A stretch of 64,000 bases of DNA from Brienomyrus brachyistius (Eukaryota > Chordata > Actinopteri > Osteoglossiformes > Mormyridae): positions 363,501 to 427,500 of the forward strand of contig NW_026042400.1 of the NCBI RefSeq assembly GCF_023856365.1, in the 5' to 3' direction. Positions within the stretch are counted from its first letter, which is position 1; each line of letters opens with the position of its first letter. Shown piece by piece: positions 36,846-50,379 of the stretch. A program made the position numbers and the translations under genes. The notes beneath the pieces are model-generated. The model was not told the origin of the DNA. It did no database searches and worked only from the letters and a program-made list of their open reading frames with translations.

Positions 36846-37966
36846 TATTCTTTCCGTCACGAAATTAAGCCATGGTTTCATGAAACTGTCAGAATTTCAT
36901 GATATGAAGAAGTCTTCATTCCAAGGACAAATGAGATGTTTCCTTGATGGAAAGTCTATCTCGTGAAATTTTCATCGAAGAAATTTTGCCATGGTTTCAT
37001 AAAACTACGTAATGATTTCATTGAAACATTGATCTTCAACATGAGATCCTTACTCGATGGAAAGTCATTCACTTGTGATATTAATTCATTCCGTCATGAA
37101 ATTAAGTCGTTGTATCATGATACTACCTCTGAATTTCATGATGTGTAGAAGTCTTCATTACAAGGAAACATGAGATGTTTACTAGATTGTAAGTCATTCT
37201 CTTCTAATATTGTAATTCCGTCATGAAATTAAGCCATGGTTTCATGAAACGAAGTAGAGATTTCAAGATTGAAGAAGTCTCAAATCAAAGGAAACGAGAT
37301 GTTTCCTTGATGGAAAATCTTTCTCTTTTGAAATTATGCTATTCCTTGATTAAATTTTGCCATGGTTTCTTGAAACAGTGAATCCATGAAGATGTCCTTA
37401 TGATGGAAAGTCATTCTCGTGAAATTAAACCATTACTCGATGAAATTTAGCCATGGATTCAAAAAACTACCTCAGAATATCATAATATGAAGCAGTCTTC
37501 ATTGAACGGAAATATGAGTTTTACTCGATGGTAAGCCATTTGTGATAATTAATTCCGTCATGAAATTAAGCCATGGTTTCATGAAACTGAGTCAAAATGT
37601 CATGATATAAAAAAGTCTCAAATGTTTCCTTGATGGAAAGTCATTGTCGTGATATTAAGTTATTCCTTGATTCCTTGAATTTAGCCATAATTTCATGAAA
37701 CTGTCAAGATTTCTTCATATGAGTATGACTTCATTGCAAGGAAACACGAGATGATTACTCGATGGTAAGTCATTCTCTTGTTATATTAATTCATTCCGTC
37801 ATGAATTTAAGCCATGATTTCATTAAACTGTCAGAATCTCATGATATGCAAAAGTCTTGGTGGAAAAGTCCTTATGATGGAAAATCATTAGCGTGGAATT
37901 TAAACCATTACTTGATGAAATTTAGCCATGGTTTTATGAATCTAAATCAGCTCCCCTGTAGGATAG
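36846..37966 (+). repeat. Degenerate ~115-bp satellite (unit 4)
   Basis: Collinear with unit 1. The adjoining module has the GGCTAGCCTTAGGG variant, as in units 1 and 2. Confidence 0.85.
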
Positions 37967-38240
37967 AAACCACAGTTTAGTATGATTAAATAGCATATTT
38001 CCTACTTTTCAACAGCCTGTTTTTAACATTTAGGCCACAAATTAGCATTAGAAACTGAGGCTAGCCTTAGGGTTAGAAAAATTGTGGAATATTCAGACAT
38101 TAACATGTATTTTTATGACTGGTCATCTCAACTGTAGGATTGGAAACCATAGTTTAGCATGTTTTTGTCTACAATAATTTTTTATTTTATTTTCATTTTT
38201 TAAAGACATTGAAATATAAGGCACATTGAAGCCTTTTACA

Positions 38241-38989
38241 ATTAGCATATTAGCATATTAGCATATTAGCATATTAGCATATTAGCATAGCATATTAGCA
38301 TATTAGCATATTAGCATAGCATATTAGCATATTAGCATATTAGCATATTAGCATAGCGTGTTAGTGTATTAGCATATTAGCATATTAGCATATTAGGATA
38401 TTAGCATATTAGCATATTAGCATATTAGCATAGCATATTAGCATATTAGCATATTAGCATATTAGCATATTAGCATATTAGCATATTAGCTTAGCATATT
38501 AGCATATTAGCATATTAGCATATTAGCATATTAGCATATTAGCATATTAGCATAGCATATTAGCATATTAGCATATTAGCATATTAGCATATTAGTATAT
38601 TAGCATAGCGTGTTAGCGTATTAGCATATTAGCATATTTGCATAGCATATTAGCATATTAGCATATTAGCATATTAGCATATTAGCATAGCGTGTTAGCG
38701 TATTAGCATATTAGCATATTAGCATAGCATATTAGCATATTAGCATATTAGCATATTAGCATATTAGCATAGCATATTAGCATATTAGCATATTAGCATA
38801 TTAGCGTGTTAGCATATTAGTATACTAGCATATTAGCGTGTTAGCATATTAGCATGTTAGCATATTAGCATATTCGCATATTAGCATATTAGCATATTAG
38901 CATATTAGCATAATAGCGTGTTAGCATATTAGCGTGTTAGCATGTTAAATGCAATAGCATGCTATTAGCGTGTTAGCGTGTTAGCATGT
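38241..38989 (+). repeat. TTAGCATA minisatellite (unit 4)
   Basis: 749 bp, the shortest. It lacks the TTACCATACTAGC step of the other units and has a private CATAATAGCG variant near the right end. Confidence 0.95.
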
Positions 38990-40479
38990 AAATCGCTTTA
39001 GCATGCTCAGATCAGGCTGAATCTTTTGATCTAGGTGTACAGAACCTCCCAGATTCAGAATCTACTATGAAAAAACTAAAAATGTAAAACAATGCAAAAA
39101 ACTATCTTGGTTAGTTATGGTCATAGTTTGGGCAGGGTAGGTGTTAAGCTAGTCTTAGTTAGCGTTAGCATTTGTCCCATAGAAGTGAATGAGCGGGCCC
39201 CATAAAGATAGGTTTACACTACATGTGTGAGTTTTGAATGAACTGTGTGTCTGGTGTTTGAGCCTGAATTGTGATACGTTGGTGCCCCTTCCTGGGTTGT
39301 TCCCTGCCTCGTGTCTGTAGCTTCTGTGATCCACCTCACCACCTGTTCCAAAAGGCAAATTGATCCCCACAACCCTGAACAGGAGAAGCGGTTTCAGAAA
39401 ATGGATGAATGTTCCCAGAGGTGTGAGGCAATAGTGCGAACCACTGCACCACTGAATAGTATATGTAGAAGAAAACTACAGCAGATAATCTGATGTGTGT
39501 GTTTTTGAATATCCCTGCCGACTCCTGGAGGTTTGAGCTTCCCCTTTGAGTCTGGTGACTCCCAAGGTTTTTTCCTACTAGTGAGTTTTTTCTTACCATT
39601 GTCGCCTATGGCTTACTCACTTGGGGCTTTGGGTGGGGATGTTGTAATTTCATGCAAATTAATTCTTTGGTAACAAGAAACACTTGTTTCATTCATTTTC
39701 CCTCCGAACATATCCTGCGTCACTTCCCTCGTGCTCCTGCATTCAAAATGAAAGATTGTCATGCACTGCAGTGCAATCCTCCAACTTGCAAGCAAAACGA
39801 GCTCTTAACGAAAATAATTGAATAAATTAGTTTATAGCATGTTTACACCATAAACACATCAGTGATTGAGTGCAACCCTTGTGGACCAGACGCCTGGCTT
39901 TGGCTAATTTTCTGCCATTAAGCTAGCAAACGTGGGTTGGTTATGACGTAAAATAACTTGTGCCTTTAAATTGTTAAAAAAAAAGTCATGTATATAAAGT
40001 GAGGTTTGAAACTGACACCATGCTATGGAAGCCCGTTTCCGCCACAAAAAGAAAAAAAATAAGTCATAATAACGAGAAACTTTCTCATTATTACAATTTA
40101 GTATCTCATAATAACGAGAAACTTTCTCATTTGTACGACTTAGTATCTCATAATAACGAGAAACTATCTCATTTGTACGACTTAGTATCTCATAATAACG
40201 AGAAACTTTCTCATTATTACGACTTAGTATCTCGTTATTATGAGATACTTTCTCATTATTATGACTTAGTTTCTCGTTATTATGAGATACTAAGTCGTAA
40301 TAATGAGAACGTTTCTCGTTATTTTGAGAAACGTTTTTTTTTTTGCAACGAGAATTTTTTTTTTCTAACGATATTTTTTTTTTTTTTACAACGAGAATTT
40401 TTTTTTTTCATGACTTCGATCTAAATGACCTGAGGCTTTTTCCGTTTCCGGAGGAAGCTCCAAATCTTCGACTACGTTT

Positions 40480-42191
40480 ATGGCGGGCATGGTATTTTGC
40501 GCATCATTATCTAAGGTAAGTGCAGTTGTGTTATTCGTAATTTCATGGTGGCAAGTTTATGGTTCTCAGTTTAGATTTTCGGGTAGGCTGCTTAACGTGA
40601 TATAGCTAATAGGGAGAGAGTTTCCCAAAGTCGTTGTGACCAAAGAGCAACCTAAAGTGTCTGCGAGAACACATACTACAGTTGTTTTTAATGCTATGGC
40701 GTTTTTTGGAAAATTCACTGCAATTTATTATTGTGCATTCTTAATAAACTAGATCTAGCATAAGTGCCAGTCCACGTGATCAGATTTTAGAATTATAAAT
40801 AAAATAATTTAAACTTACAAATTGTGCTGAATACAGTTCTTCGTGATTTAAGACCACAAGTGAATACAGCATAGAGTTAACTGCAAATGTTATTTACTGC
40901 GGTTAGACAAAGCTAGTTAGATTAGTGTATTAGGTTTGCATGTCTGGCTACTTGTATGTCAAGCAAAGTGTGATCTATTTACCAAGCGTAATGTTTCATA
41001 TTTGGTGGGAGGTCGAATATGTAAAAACTTCTTAAAATTTCATTTTCACGCATTGTTTTTTATTGGTTAAATTAGGGGATTTTAACAAGAGGTTCTTCGA
41101 ATGTATGCTTTTGAAATTTAATCTGTTATTTGATCTGTTCTAAACACCTCTGTGCTATGTTATCGGTGTGATTTTACTGCACCACCAGGCAATGATCCTA
41201 AGAAATTGTAACATGCATATGTCCACAGAAATGGGTGACTTGATACAGTTTTTAAGACAAAGAAATGTTCCAGAAGAAACAATTGAAAAATTGGAACAGG
41301 AAAAGGTAAGATTTAACTAAACCTAAATTACAGTAATATTTAGCGTCAAAATGAGTGGTAGTCGTAGGCATACACACACACTGTACTTGGTTTCTAAATC
41401 TGTGACAGTACTTAAATACTTTGTTGCATTAAAATTGGCTTTCATTTATGTATGTTTAAACAGACTTGCAATATCAATAATGGGAAAGAACAAAATGTAT
41501 GTAATACTGTGCATATTTAAATAGATGATTGTATTGCACTATTTGTTTTCTTTAGATTGATGTCAGTGTCATTCTACTGATGACAGATGAGCAACTGAAG
41601 ACATACTTGCCATCTTATGGAGATCGTCTGGCCGTGCTTGGATTTTGTAGGCGGCAGGAAGATTGTCCCCAAACTCGCAAATCAAAGCTTTTTGATCGCC
41701 TAAAATCCAAATTATCCAAAAAACAAAGAACTGAGGAATATGGAAAAGGCTCAACTCAAAAATTGGTCACAAAAAATGCGGAGAAAAGTGTAAGGAAGAT
41801 AGAATTGGGGTGGATGCATTATGATGATGAAGAAAAGGTTTTAAAACAGGTGAGAACAAGAAAAGGTGGGGGCACACGGAAAATTGATGTCTCAAAGGAT
41901 TCTAGCAAAGCAGATTTGATAAAAGAAGCGACATGTCTCTTTTTTCCAAATGGAAAGAATGTGAAAGGGAACACCACAGAATTTGAGTTTGACTTGAAAG
42001 ACTATCAGGAAATGTCAGTGGATGAAAGTGCAACAGTGGGGAAATTGTACGAAGACACTAAATTGCCACTTCTTAGGTTCTACTTGGCAACAAAAACAAA
42101 AAATAGTACACAAAATCAGGGGAATGCAAATGTAGAATTTTCTGAAGAAAATTTAAGTTTTCAGGATTTTGAGAGTTCCACCCCATTATAG
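40480..42191 (+). CDS. SAM-like/GGGTR part of HECT gene, copy 5
   Basis: Exons 40480-40515, 41189-41305 and 41556-42191. Translation is identical to copy 1. Confidence 0.72.
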
Positions 42192-43423
42192 AACAGTCAT
42201 CTCATACATCCCAAAATGCAGATGTACCAGATGTTATCTACATTGGGAATGAGAGAGACACTTCCAGCACCCAAAGCATATCTTTTCTTCACTCCACAGA
42301 GGTAGTGAGCACTGAACCATTTACTTTGGATCTTTTGGAAGACAGTAACGTAGTTACATTCGTCACAGATAATCATAGAGGCATTACTGAGCAAAGCATG
42401 GATGACACACTGCCTATGTCTCCTGAAAGTCAGAAAACACCAAGAATTCTAGTTGTTCACCGTGGAAATGTACTTCTTGAACTTATTTCACATTTTTCTG
42501 ATGAAAGTATTCTAAGCAAAAATGTGAAAATCCAGCTTGTACTGCCAGATGGAAATTTTGAGATGGGGCATGATGATGGAGGAGTAGTAAGGGACTGTCT
42601 TTCTGAATTCTGGCATGACTTTTACGACCAGTGCACCATGGGTAGTTCTTTGAAAGTGCCTTTTCTTCGTCACGATTTTGGCCAAGCACAGTGGGAAAGT
42701 GTTGGCCGTATAATAGCTTTTGGATGGCGGAAGGAAAAGTATCTTCCTGTCAGACTAGCTCCAGTGATTTTGGAACAAGCAGCCTCTGGGTATATCAAGA
42801 GTGATTTAATTGAAAATTTCCTCAAGTTTGTTCCAGAAGGAGACCGAGCAGTTTTCGAATCTTGGCGATCAGACTTTGACAGTGTTGACAAGGATGAATT
42901 ACTTGAGATTTTGGATAATTACCTGTGTAGGAAAAGGCCAACAGCCAACAATTTTGGAGATATCCTTCAAGAGCTAGCACACAAAAAGCTGCTCCAAGAA
43001 CCTGCATATGTCATTGATCAGTGGGCAACCACACTTTCAACTGCTGGGCTAGAAATTGAGCAGATTTTAACAACTTACGAGTATCTGCTTCCGACAAGCA
43101 GAAAAGTTGTGAAGTCCCTTTCCTTCCCAGAGGCACTGAACACCCAGGAGAAGGACATTCAGAGGTATGTAACTACATATGTGAGGGAGTCTGACCCGCA
43201 ACGACTGTCGCTGTTTCTCAGATTTTGCACAGGATCTGATTTATTTCTTGGTAAAATCATTAGCATTATCTTTACGCAAATAAAAAGCTTTCAGCGGAGA
43301 CCTATAGCGCATACTTGTGGCTGTGTGTTGGAATTGTCACTCCACTATGACAGTTATCTAGATTTCAGATCAGAGATCAACAAAGTTCTGGAATCAAATG
43401 TATGGGTAATGGACATTGTTTAA
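42173..43423 (+). CDS. HECT-type domain protein, copy 5
   Basis: Translation is identical to copy 1. Confidence 0.75.
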   Translation, partial: EFHPIIEQSSHTSQNADVPDVIYIGNERDTSSTQSISFLHSTEVVSTEPFTLDLLEDSNVVTFVTDNHRGITEQSMDDTLPMSPESQKTPRILVVHRGNVLLELISHFSDESILSKNVKIQLVLPDGNFEMGHDDGGVVRDCLSEFWHDFYDQCTMGSSLKVPFLRHDFGQAQWESVGRIIAFGWRKEKYLPVRLAPVILEQAASGYIKSDLIENFLKFVPEGDRAVFESWRSDFDSVDKDELLEILDNYLCRKRPTANNFGDILQELAHKKLLQEPAYVIDQWATTLSTAGLEIEQILTTYEYLLPTSRKVVKSLSFPEALNTQEKDIQRYVTTYVRESDPQRLSLFLRFCTGSDLFLGKIISIIFTQIKSFQRRPIAHTCGCVLELSLHYDSYLDFRSEINKVLESNVWVMDIV

Positions 43424-44140
43424 AAAGTTTGTGGTACTGAAAGTCCACTGTGACTTACGCAAATGTGTACCATGCATGTCTTAAAATGCACAATGTAGTG
43501 TTTGTTAACTTTGTTCCATGTAAAGTTTGATTATATCAGTTACACCATGGACACACAATTGTGCACATTTTGTATTGAAACATTTTACCTACACTGAGTG
43601 ACTTTGTAGCCCTGAACCTTTATCTTTTGTTTGAATTAGACTTATTTGTTTAAAGTGTCAACACCCAACAAAAAGGAGGAAAAGTTGAAAAATCCAAAAG
43701 AAAAGAGTAAATGCTAGTGTTAATTTAGATTAATGCAAGTGTTCAGATGTTTTAGACATTTTATGCTTAGGTGTCTTTTGAATTCAAGAAGTTTAATTTG
43801 AATGTTCAGATGTTTTAGACATTTTATTCTGAGATTTTTTTATATATATAATTATCGTTATAAGAAACTTATATGTTTTGGTGCTGTGCACTTTATTTTC
43901 ACTCTATACAGTTTATTTCTGTTAATGTATTGGATATTGCACAGGAATACATTAAAACAAAGTAATTTAAGACAAAAAATGGACTAATAAACAGTGTTTG
44001 GACTAATAAATAATACAATGTGAATTTAAATTTAGAATGAGTCTGTTTTGTACTTTTACAAATTCTCATTGAAATCAGTATGAATATAAATGCATATATT
44101 CCATGTGATAATTTCAATTGACATTTTTAGCATCAGTACA

Positions 44141-45931
44141 TCACTCAACATTTAGTTCACTAATAATTAGCTCTCTAAGACTAATGTACATGTCCACCAT
44201 TTCATAGACATCATCTGACACAGACAGATTATACTCTGACATTAGTTCAACACAAACATGAAATACATCTTCATCACAAGGATAATCTTTAAACAAACAG
44301 TCTTCAAGACACAAGTCAGCCAGCTCAGGGTTCACATTCTGCAACAAATCTGTAGCTCCATATAAATGAGGTACTGTATACATCAGTAAGGGACGTCCGT
44401 TAGGGGACCTCGAGTTGTGAACTGGTCTTATTCTGTGATTGTTCCATGCAGACGCAATTTCATCCAGTTCCTCCTGAAGACAGAAGAAATAATAGGCTAT
44501 TTACACCTCAAGGTGGTGCAATCTGGTTACGTATAAAAACAAGTACTGTAATGGTAATGCATACGTGAACTGTAATGTATAAATGTACAGGTTAAGAACA
44601 GTCATGAAAAACATGGAAAAGTCATGGAATTGGAAAATAAAATTTGCTCTGGCGTTTATTTCGTGGTGTTGCAATACACCGCTGAAATATCGGTCTTGAA
44701 CGAACCGCCTCAGCTCTATTAAGTGAACGATGGGAGAAAGCTGCCGACAGTGAGACGTTTTTAATGTTAGTTGCTCCATACGCCGACTGTGACTTGTATA
44801 AATGACGTTCGCGCGTGATATCATAATCAGGGTATGAAATAACTTATTGCACATGGTCATAAGAATATATTTCAGAATGATTAAAAAGTTATAGCAAAGT
44901 GGCCCAAGAGAAGACTGCAGTTAAGATCGGCTGTTATGTAAAATGCTACGATAATGCATTTGAAAATACAGCACAACCTGACATTATTATGACAGCAAAT
45001 GTACACGTATTGTTTTGCTTTGCATGCACTACAAACTGGAATATGTGCAATAATTTTATAGCCATAATTTACATTGCCATTGTGTGTGATTGGTGTTCTA
45101 TGTTATGCCTACCTGAATCATGTTTTGGAAACAAAACTGGATCAGCGATTTGTCCAGAAACGTGTCCATAAAATGTCCATCTTCTTTGAGACTGTCAAAG
45201 ATGTTCATCCAAAATTGTGCGCACTGGCTTCGGAGAGTGAGCCACCATCTTTCAATTCGTTGGTTAGTAGTACTTGGGCCTAAAGAGACACACTGTGCCG
45301 CAAAATTTTCATTGGACTGAAAAAATCTTTGCATATCTGCGATATAACTGTTCTCCGTTCCATGGTCCAGCCTGACTCTTGTAGGGCATCCTTCGTATTC
45401 AGAAACAGCTGTTATATAATATCCCGCAATAACGCGTGGATCATTGTTTGTTTTGTAAGATTCGAGCCAAATTATTTTCCGGGAAAACCCGTCGATACAT
45501 CCACTTATGGCAATGCCGTACGGTTTTAACTTATCATATCCATCGATGTGCCATACGTAATTGGGACCACGGCTATTGTACACTCTCCGACGCAGTCGAT
45601 TATTTGCCCTTAGATCCACTCCCTGACCGTCTAGTAATCGCAATATCATGCGAACTGTCTCTCTGTCAGTAATAATCCCATGTAACCAACATTTCTGATG
45701 CATCCATCTATAGCCGTGCGACTGACCCGATGTTTGTAGCTGTTGTTGAATGAATGCTGCCACATCAGCCTCGTCAGTTTTGTTCTTTCTTCTCCAAAGC
45801 TGACGTCTGTACAGAATTCGCTCGAGGGTTCGATTGCTAATTTGAACTCCATGTAACTCTTTCAGCAACGTTAGTATTTCTTTATTTGTGAAGCCCCGTT
45901 TAAAGTACTGCTGAATATGCTTAGCAAACAT
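44141..45931 (-). CDS. DDE integrase, copy 5
   Basis: Exon A 45931-45113 and exon B 44473-44141. Translation is identical to copies 2-4. With matched TIRs and no coding damage, this is the best candidate for an intact integrase copy. Confidence 0.83.
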
Positions 45932-46737
45932 AACTCCGCTAACTCTAGCCACAGTCACCTCAACTTGTTGTACACATTCATAAGGTTCTCCTGAGAAACT
46001 GTCATAATAATGAGAAAGTATCTCATAATAACGAGAAACTAAGTCGTAAAAATGAGAAAGTTTCTCGTTATTATGAGATACTTTCTCATTAGTACGACTT
46101 AGTATCTCATAATAACGAGAAACTTTCTCATTTTTACGACTTAGTTTCTCGTTATTATGAGATACTTTCTCATTAGTACGACTTAGTTTCTCGTTATTAT
46201 GAGATACTAAGTCGTAAAAATGAGAAAGTTTCTCGTTATTATGAGATACTTTCTCATTAGTACGACTTAGTATCTCATAATAACGAGAAACTTTCTCATT
46301 TTTACGACTTAGTTTCTCGTTATTATGAGATACTTTCTCATTAGTACGACTTAGTTTCTCGTTATTATGAGATACTAAGTCGTAATAATGAGAAAGTTTC
46401 TCGTTATTATGAGATACTAAGTCGTAATAATGAGAAAGTTTCTCGTTATTATGAGATACTTTCTCATTAGTACGACTTAGTATCTCATAATAACGAGAAA
46501 CTAAGTCGTAAAAATGAGAAAGTTTCTCGTTATTATGGGATACTAAGTCGTACTAATGAGAAAGTATCTCATAATAACGAGAAACTAAGTCGAAAAAATT
46601 AGAAAGTTTCTTGTTATTATGAGATACTAAGTCGTAATAATGAGAAAGTTTCTCGTTATTATGACTTATTTTTTTTCTTTTTGTGGCGGAAACGGGCTTC
46701 CATACCATGCCGCTTTAGTGAGGGTCAGATTAAGTAA

Positions 46738-47858
46738 TATTCTTTCCGTCACGAAATTAAGCCATGGTTTCATGAAACTGTCAGAATTTCATGATATGAA
46801 GAAGTCTTCATTCCAAGGACAAATGAGATGTTTCCTTGATGGAAAGTCTATCTCGTGAAATTTTCATCGAAGAAATTTTGCCATGGTTTCATAAAACTAC
46901 GTAATGATTTCATTGAAACATTGATCTTCAACATGAGATCCTTACTCGATGGAAAGTCATTCACTTGTGATATTAATTCATTCCGTCATGAAATTAAGTC
47001 GTTGTATCATGATACTACCTCTGAATTTCATGATGTGTAGAAGTCTTCATTACAAGGAAACATGAGATGTTTACTAGATTGTAAGTCATTCTCTTCTAAT
47101 ATTGTAATTCCGTCATGAAATTAAGCCATGGTTTCATGAAACGAAGTAGAGATTTCAAGATTGAAGAAGTCTCAAATCAAAGGAAACGAGATGTTTCCTT
47201 GATGGAAAATCTTTCTCTTTTGAAATTATGCTATTCCTTGATTAAATTTTGCCATGGTTTCTTGAAACAGTGAATCCATGAAGATGTCCTTATGATGGAA
47301 AGTCATTCTCGTGAAATTAAACCATTACTCGATGAAATTTAGCCATGGATTCAAAAAACTACCTCAGAATATCATAATATGAAGCAGTCTTCATTGAACG
47401 GAAATATGAGTTTTACTCGATGGTAAGCCATTTGTGATAATTAATTCCGTCATGAAATTAAGCCATGGTTTCATGAAACTGAGTCAAAATGTCATGATAT
47501 AAAAAAGTCTCAAATGTTTCCTTGATGGAAAGTCATTGTCGTGATATTAAGTTATTCCTTGATTCCTTGAATTTAGCCATAATTTCATGAAACTGTCAAG
47601 ATTTCTTCATATGAGTATGACTTCATTGCAAGGAAACACGAGATGATTACTCGATGGTAAGTCATTCTCTTGTTATATTAATTCATTCCGTCATGAATTT
47701 AAGCCATGATTTCATTAAACTGTCAGAATCTCATGATATGCAAAAGTCTTGGTGGAAAAGTCCTTATGATGGAAAATCATTAGCGTGGAATTTAAACCAT
47801 TACTTGATGAAATTTAGCCATGGTTTTATGAATCTAAATCAGCTCCCCTGTAGGATAG
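46738..47858 (+). repeat. Degenerate ~115-bp satellite (unit 5)
   Basis: Collinear with unit 1. The adjoining module has the GGCTAGGCTTAGGG variant. Confidence 0.85.
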
Positions 47859-48133
47859 AAACCACAGTTTAGTATGATTAAATAGCATATTTCCTACTTT
47901 TCAACAGCCTGTTTTTAACATTTAGGCCACAAATTAGCATTAGAAACTGAGGCTAGGCTTAGGGTTAGAAAAATTGTGGAATATTCAGACATTAACATGT
48001 ATTTTTATGACTGGTCATCTCAACTGTAGGATTGGAAACCATAGTTTAGCATGTTTTTGTCTACAATAATTTTTTATTTTATTTTCATTTTTTAAAGACA
48101 TTGAAATATAAGGCACATTGAAGCCTTTTACAA

Positions 48134-48889
48134 TTAGCATATTAGCATATTAGCATATTAGCATATTAGCATAGCATATTAGCATATTAGCATATTAGCA
48201 TAGCATATTAGCATATTAGCATATTAGCATATTAGCATAGCGTGTTAGTGTATTAGCATATTAGCATATTAGCATATTAGGATATTAGCATATTAGCATA
48301 TTAGCATATTAGCATAGCATATTAGCATATTAGCATATTAGCATATTAGCATATTAGCATATTAGCATATTAGCTTAGCATATTAGCATATTAGCATATT
48401 AGCATATTAGCATATTAGCATAGCATATTAGCATATTAGCATATTAGCATATTAGCATATTAGCATATTAGTATATTAGCATAGCGTGTTAGCGTATTAG
48501 CATATTAGCATATTTGCATAGCATATTAGCATATTAGCATATTAGCATATTAGCATATTAGCATAGCGTGTTAGCGTATTAGCATATTAGCATATTAGCA
48601 TAGCATATTAGCATATTAGCATATTAGCATATTAGCATATTAGCATATTAGCATAGCATATTAGCATATTAGCATATTAGCATATTACCATACTAGCATA
48701 TTAGCGTGTTAGCATATTAGTATACTAGCATATTAGCGTGTTAGCATATTAGCATGTTAGCATATTAGCATATTCGCATATTAGCATATTAGCATATTAG
48801 CATATTAGCATATTAGCGTGTTAGCATATTAGCGTGTTAGCATGTTAAATGCAATAGCATGCTATTAGCGTGTTAGCGTGTTAGCATGT
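48134..48889 (+). repeat. TTAGCATA minisatellite (unit 5)
   Basis: 756 bp. It shares the TTAGTATACTAGC variant with units 3 and 4 and keeps TTACCATACTAGC. Confidence 0.95.
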
Positions 48890-50379
48890 AAATCGCTTTA
48901 GCATGCTCAGATCAGGCTGAATCTTTTGATCTAGGTGTACAGAACCTCCCAGATTCAGAATCTACTATGAAAAAACTAAAAATGTAAAACAATGCAAAAA
49001 ACTATCTTGGTTAGTTATGGTCATAGTTTGGGCAGGGTAGGTGTTAAGCTAGTCTTAGTTAGCGTTAGCATTTGTCCCATAGAAGTGAATGAGCGGGCCC
49101 CATAAAGATAGGTTTACACTACATGTGTGAGTTTTGAATGAACTGTGTGTCTGGTGTTTGAGCCTGAATTGTGATACGTTGGTGCCCCTTCCTGGGTTGT
49201 TCCCTGCCTCGTGTCTGTAGCTTCTGTGATCCACCTCACCACCTGTTCCAAAAGGCAAATTGATCCCCACAACCCTGAACAGGAGAAGCGGTTTCAGAAA
49301 ATGGATGAATGTTCCCAGAGGTGTGAGGCAATAGTGCGAACCACTGCACCACTGAATAGTATATGTAGAAGAAAACTACAGCAGATAATCTGATGTGTGT
49401 GTTTTTGAATATCCCTGCCGACTCCTGGAGGTTTGAGCTTCCCCTTTGAGTCTGGTGACTCCCAAGGTTTTTTCCTACTAGTGAGTTTTTTCTTACCATT
49501 GTCGCCTATGGCTTACTCACTTGGGGCTTTGGGTGGGGATGTTGTAATTTCATGCAAATTAATTCTTTGGTAACAAGAAACACTTGTTTCATTCATTTTC
49601 CCTCCGAACATATCCTGCGTCACTTCCCTCGTGCTCCTGCATTCAAAATGAAAGATTGTCATGCACTGCAGTGCAATCCTCCAACTTGCAAGCAAAACGA
49701 GCTCTTAACGAAAATAATTGAATAAATTAGTTTATAGCATGTTTACACCATAAACACATCAGTGATTGAGTGCAACCCTTGTGGACCAGACGCCTGGCTT
49801 TGGCTAATTTTCTGCCATTAAGCTAGCAAACGTGGGTTGGTTATGACGTAAAATAACTTGTGCCTTTAAATTGTTAAAAAAAAAGTCATGTATATAAAGT
49901 GAGGTTTGAAACTGACACCATGCTATGGAAGCCCGTTTCCGCCACAAAAAGAAAAAAAATAAGTCATAATAACGAGAAACTTTCTCATTATTACAATTTA
50001 GTATCTCATAATAACGAGAAACTTTCTCATTTGTACGACTTAGTATCTCATAATAACGAGAAACTATCTCATTTGTACGACTTAGTATCTCATAATAACG
50101 AGAAACTATCTCATTTGTACGACTTAGTATCTCATAATAACGAGAAACTTTCTCATTATTATGACTTAGTTTCTCGTTATTATGAGATACTAAGTCGTAA
50201 TAATGAGAACGTTTCTCGTTATTTTGAGAAACGTTTTTTTTTTTGCAACGAGAATTTTTTTTTTCTAACGATATTTTTTTTTTTTTTACAACGAGAATTT
50301 TTTTTTTTCATGACTTCGATTTAAATGACCTGAGGCTTTTTCCGTTTCCGGAGGAAGCTCCAAATCTTCGACTACGTTT

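Larger units (their letters stand above)
40024..46704 (+). mobile_element. IS3EU-like DNA transposon, copy 5
   Basis: CCATGC at 40018-40023 and 46705-46710. 6681 bp, joint longest. Perfectly matched 71-bp TIRs. Left array 40062-40411, right array 45992-46668. A private A (AAAAGAGTAAATG, near 43706) lies in the convergent 3' region. Confidence 0.9.
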
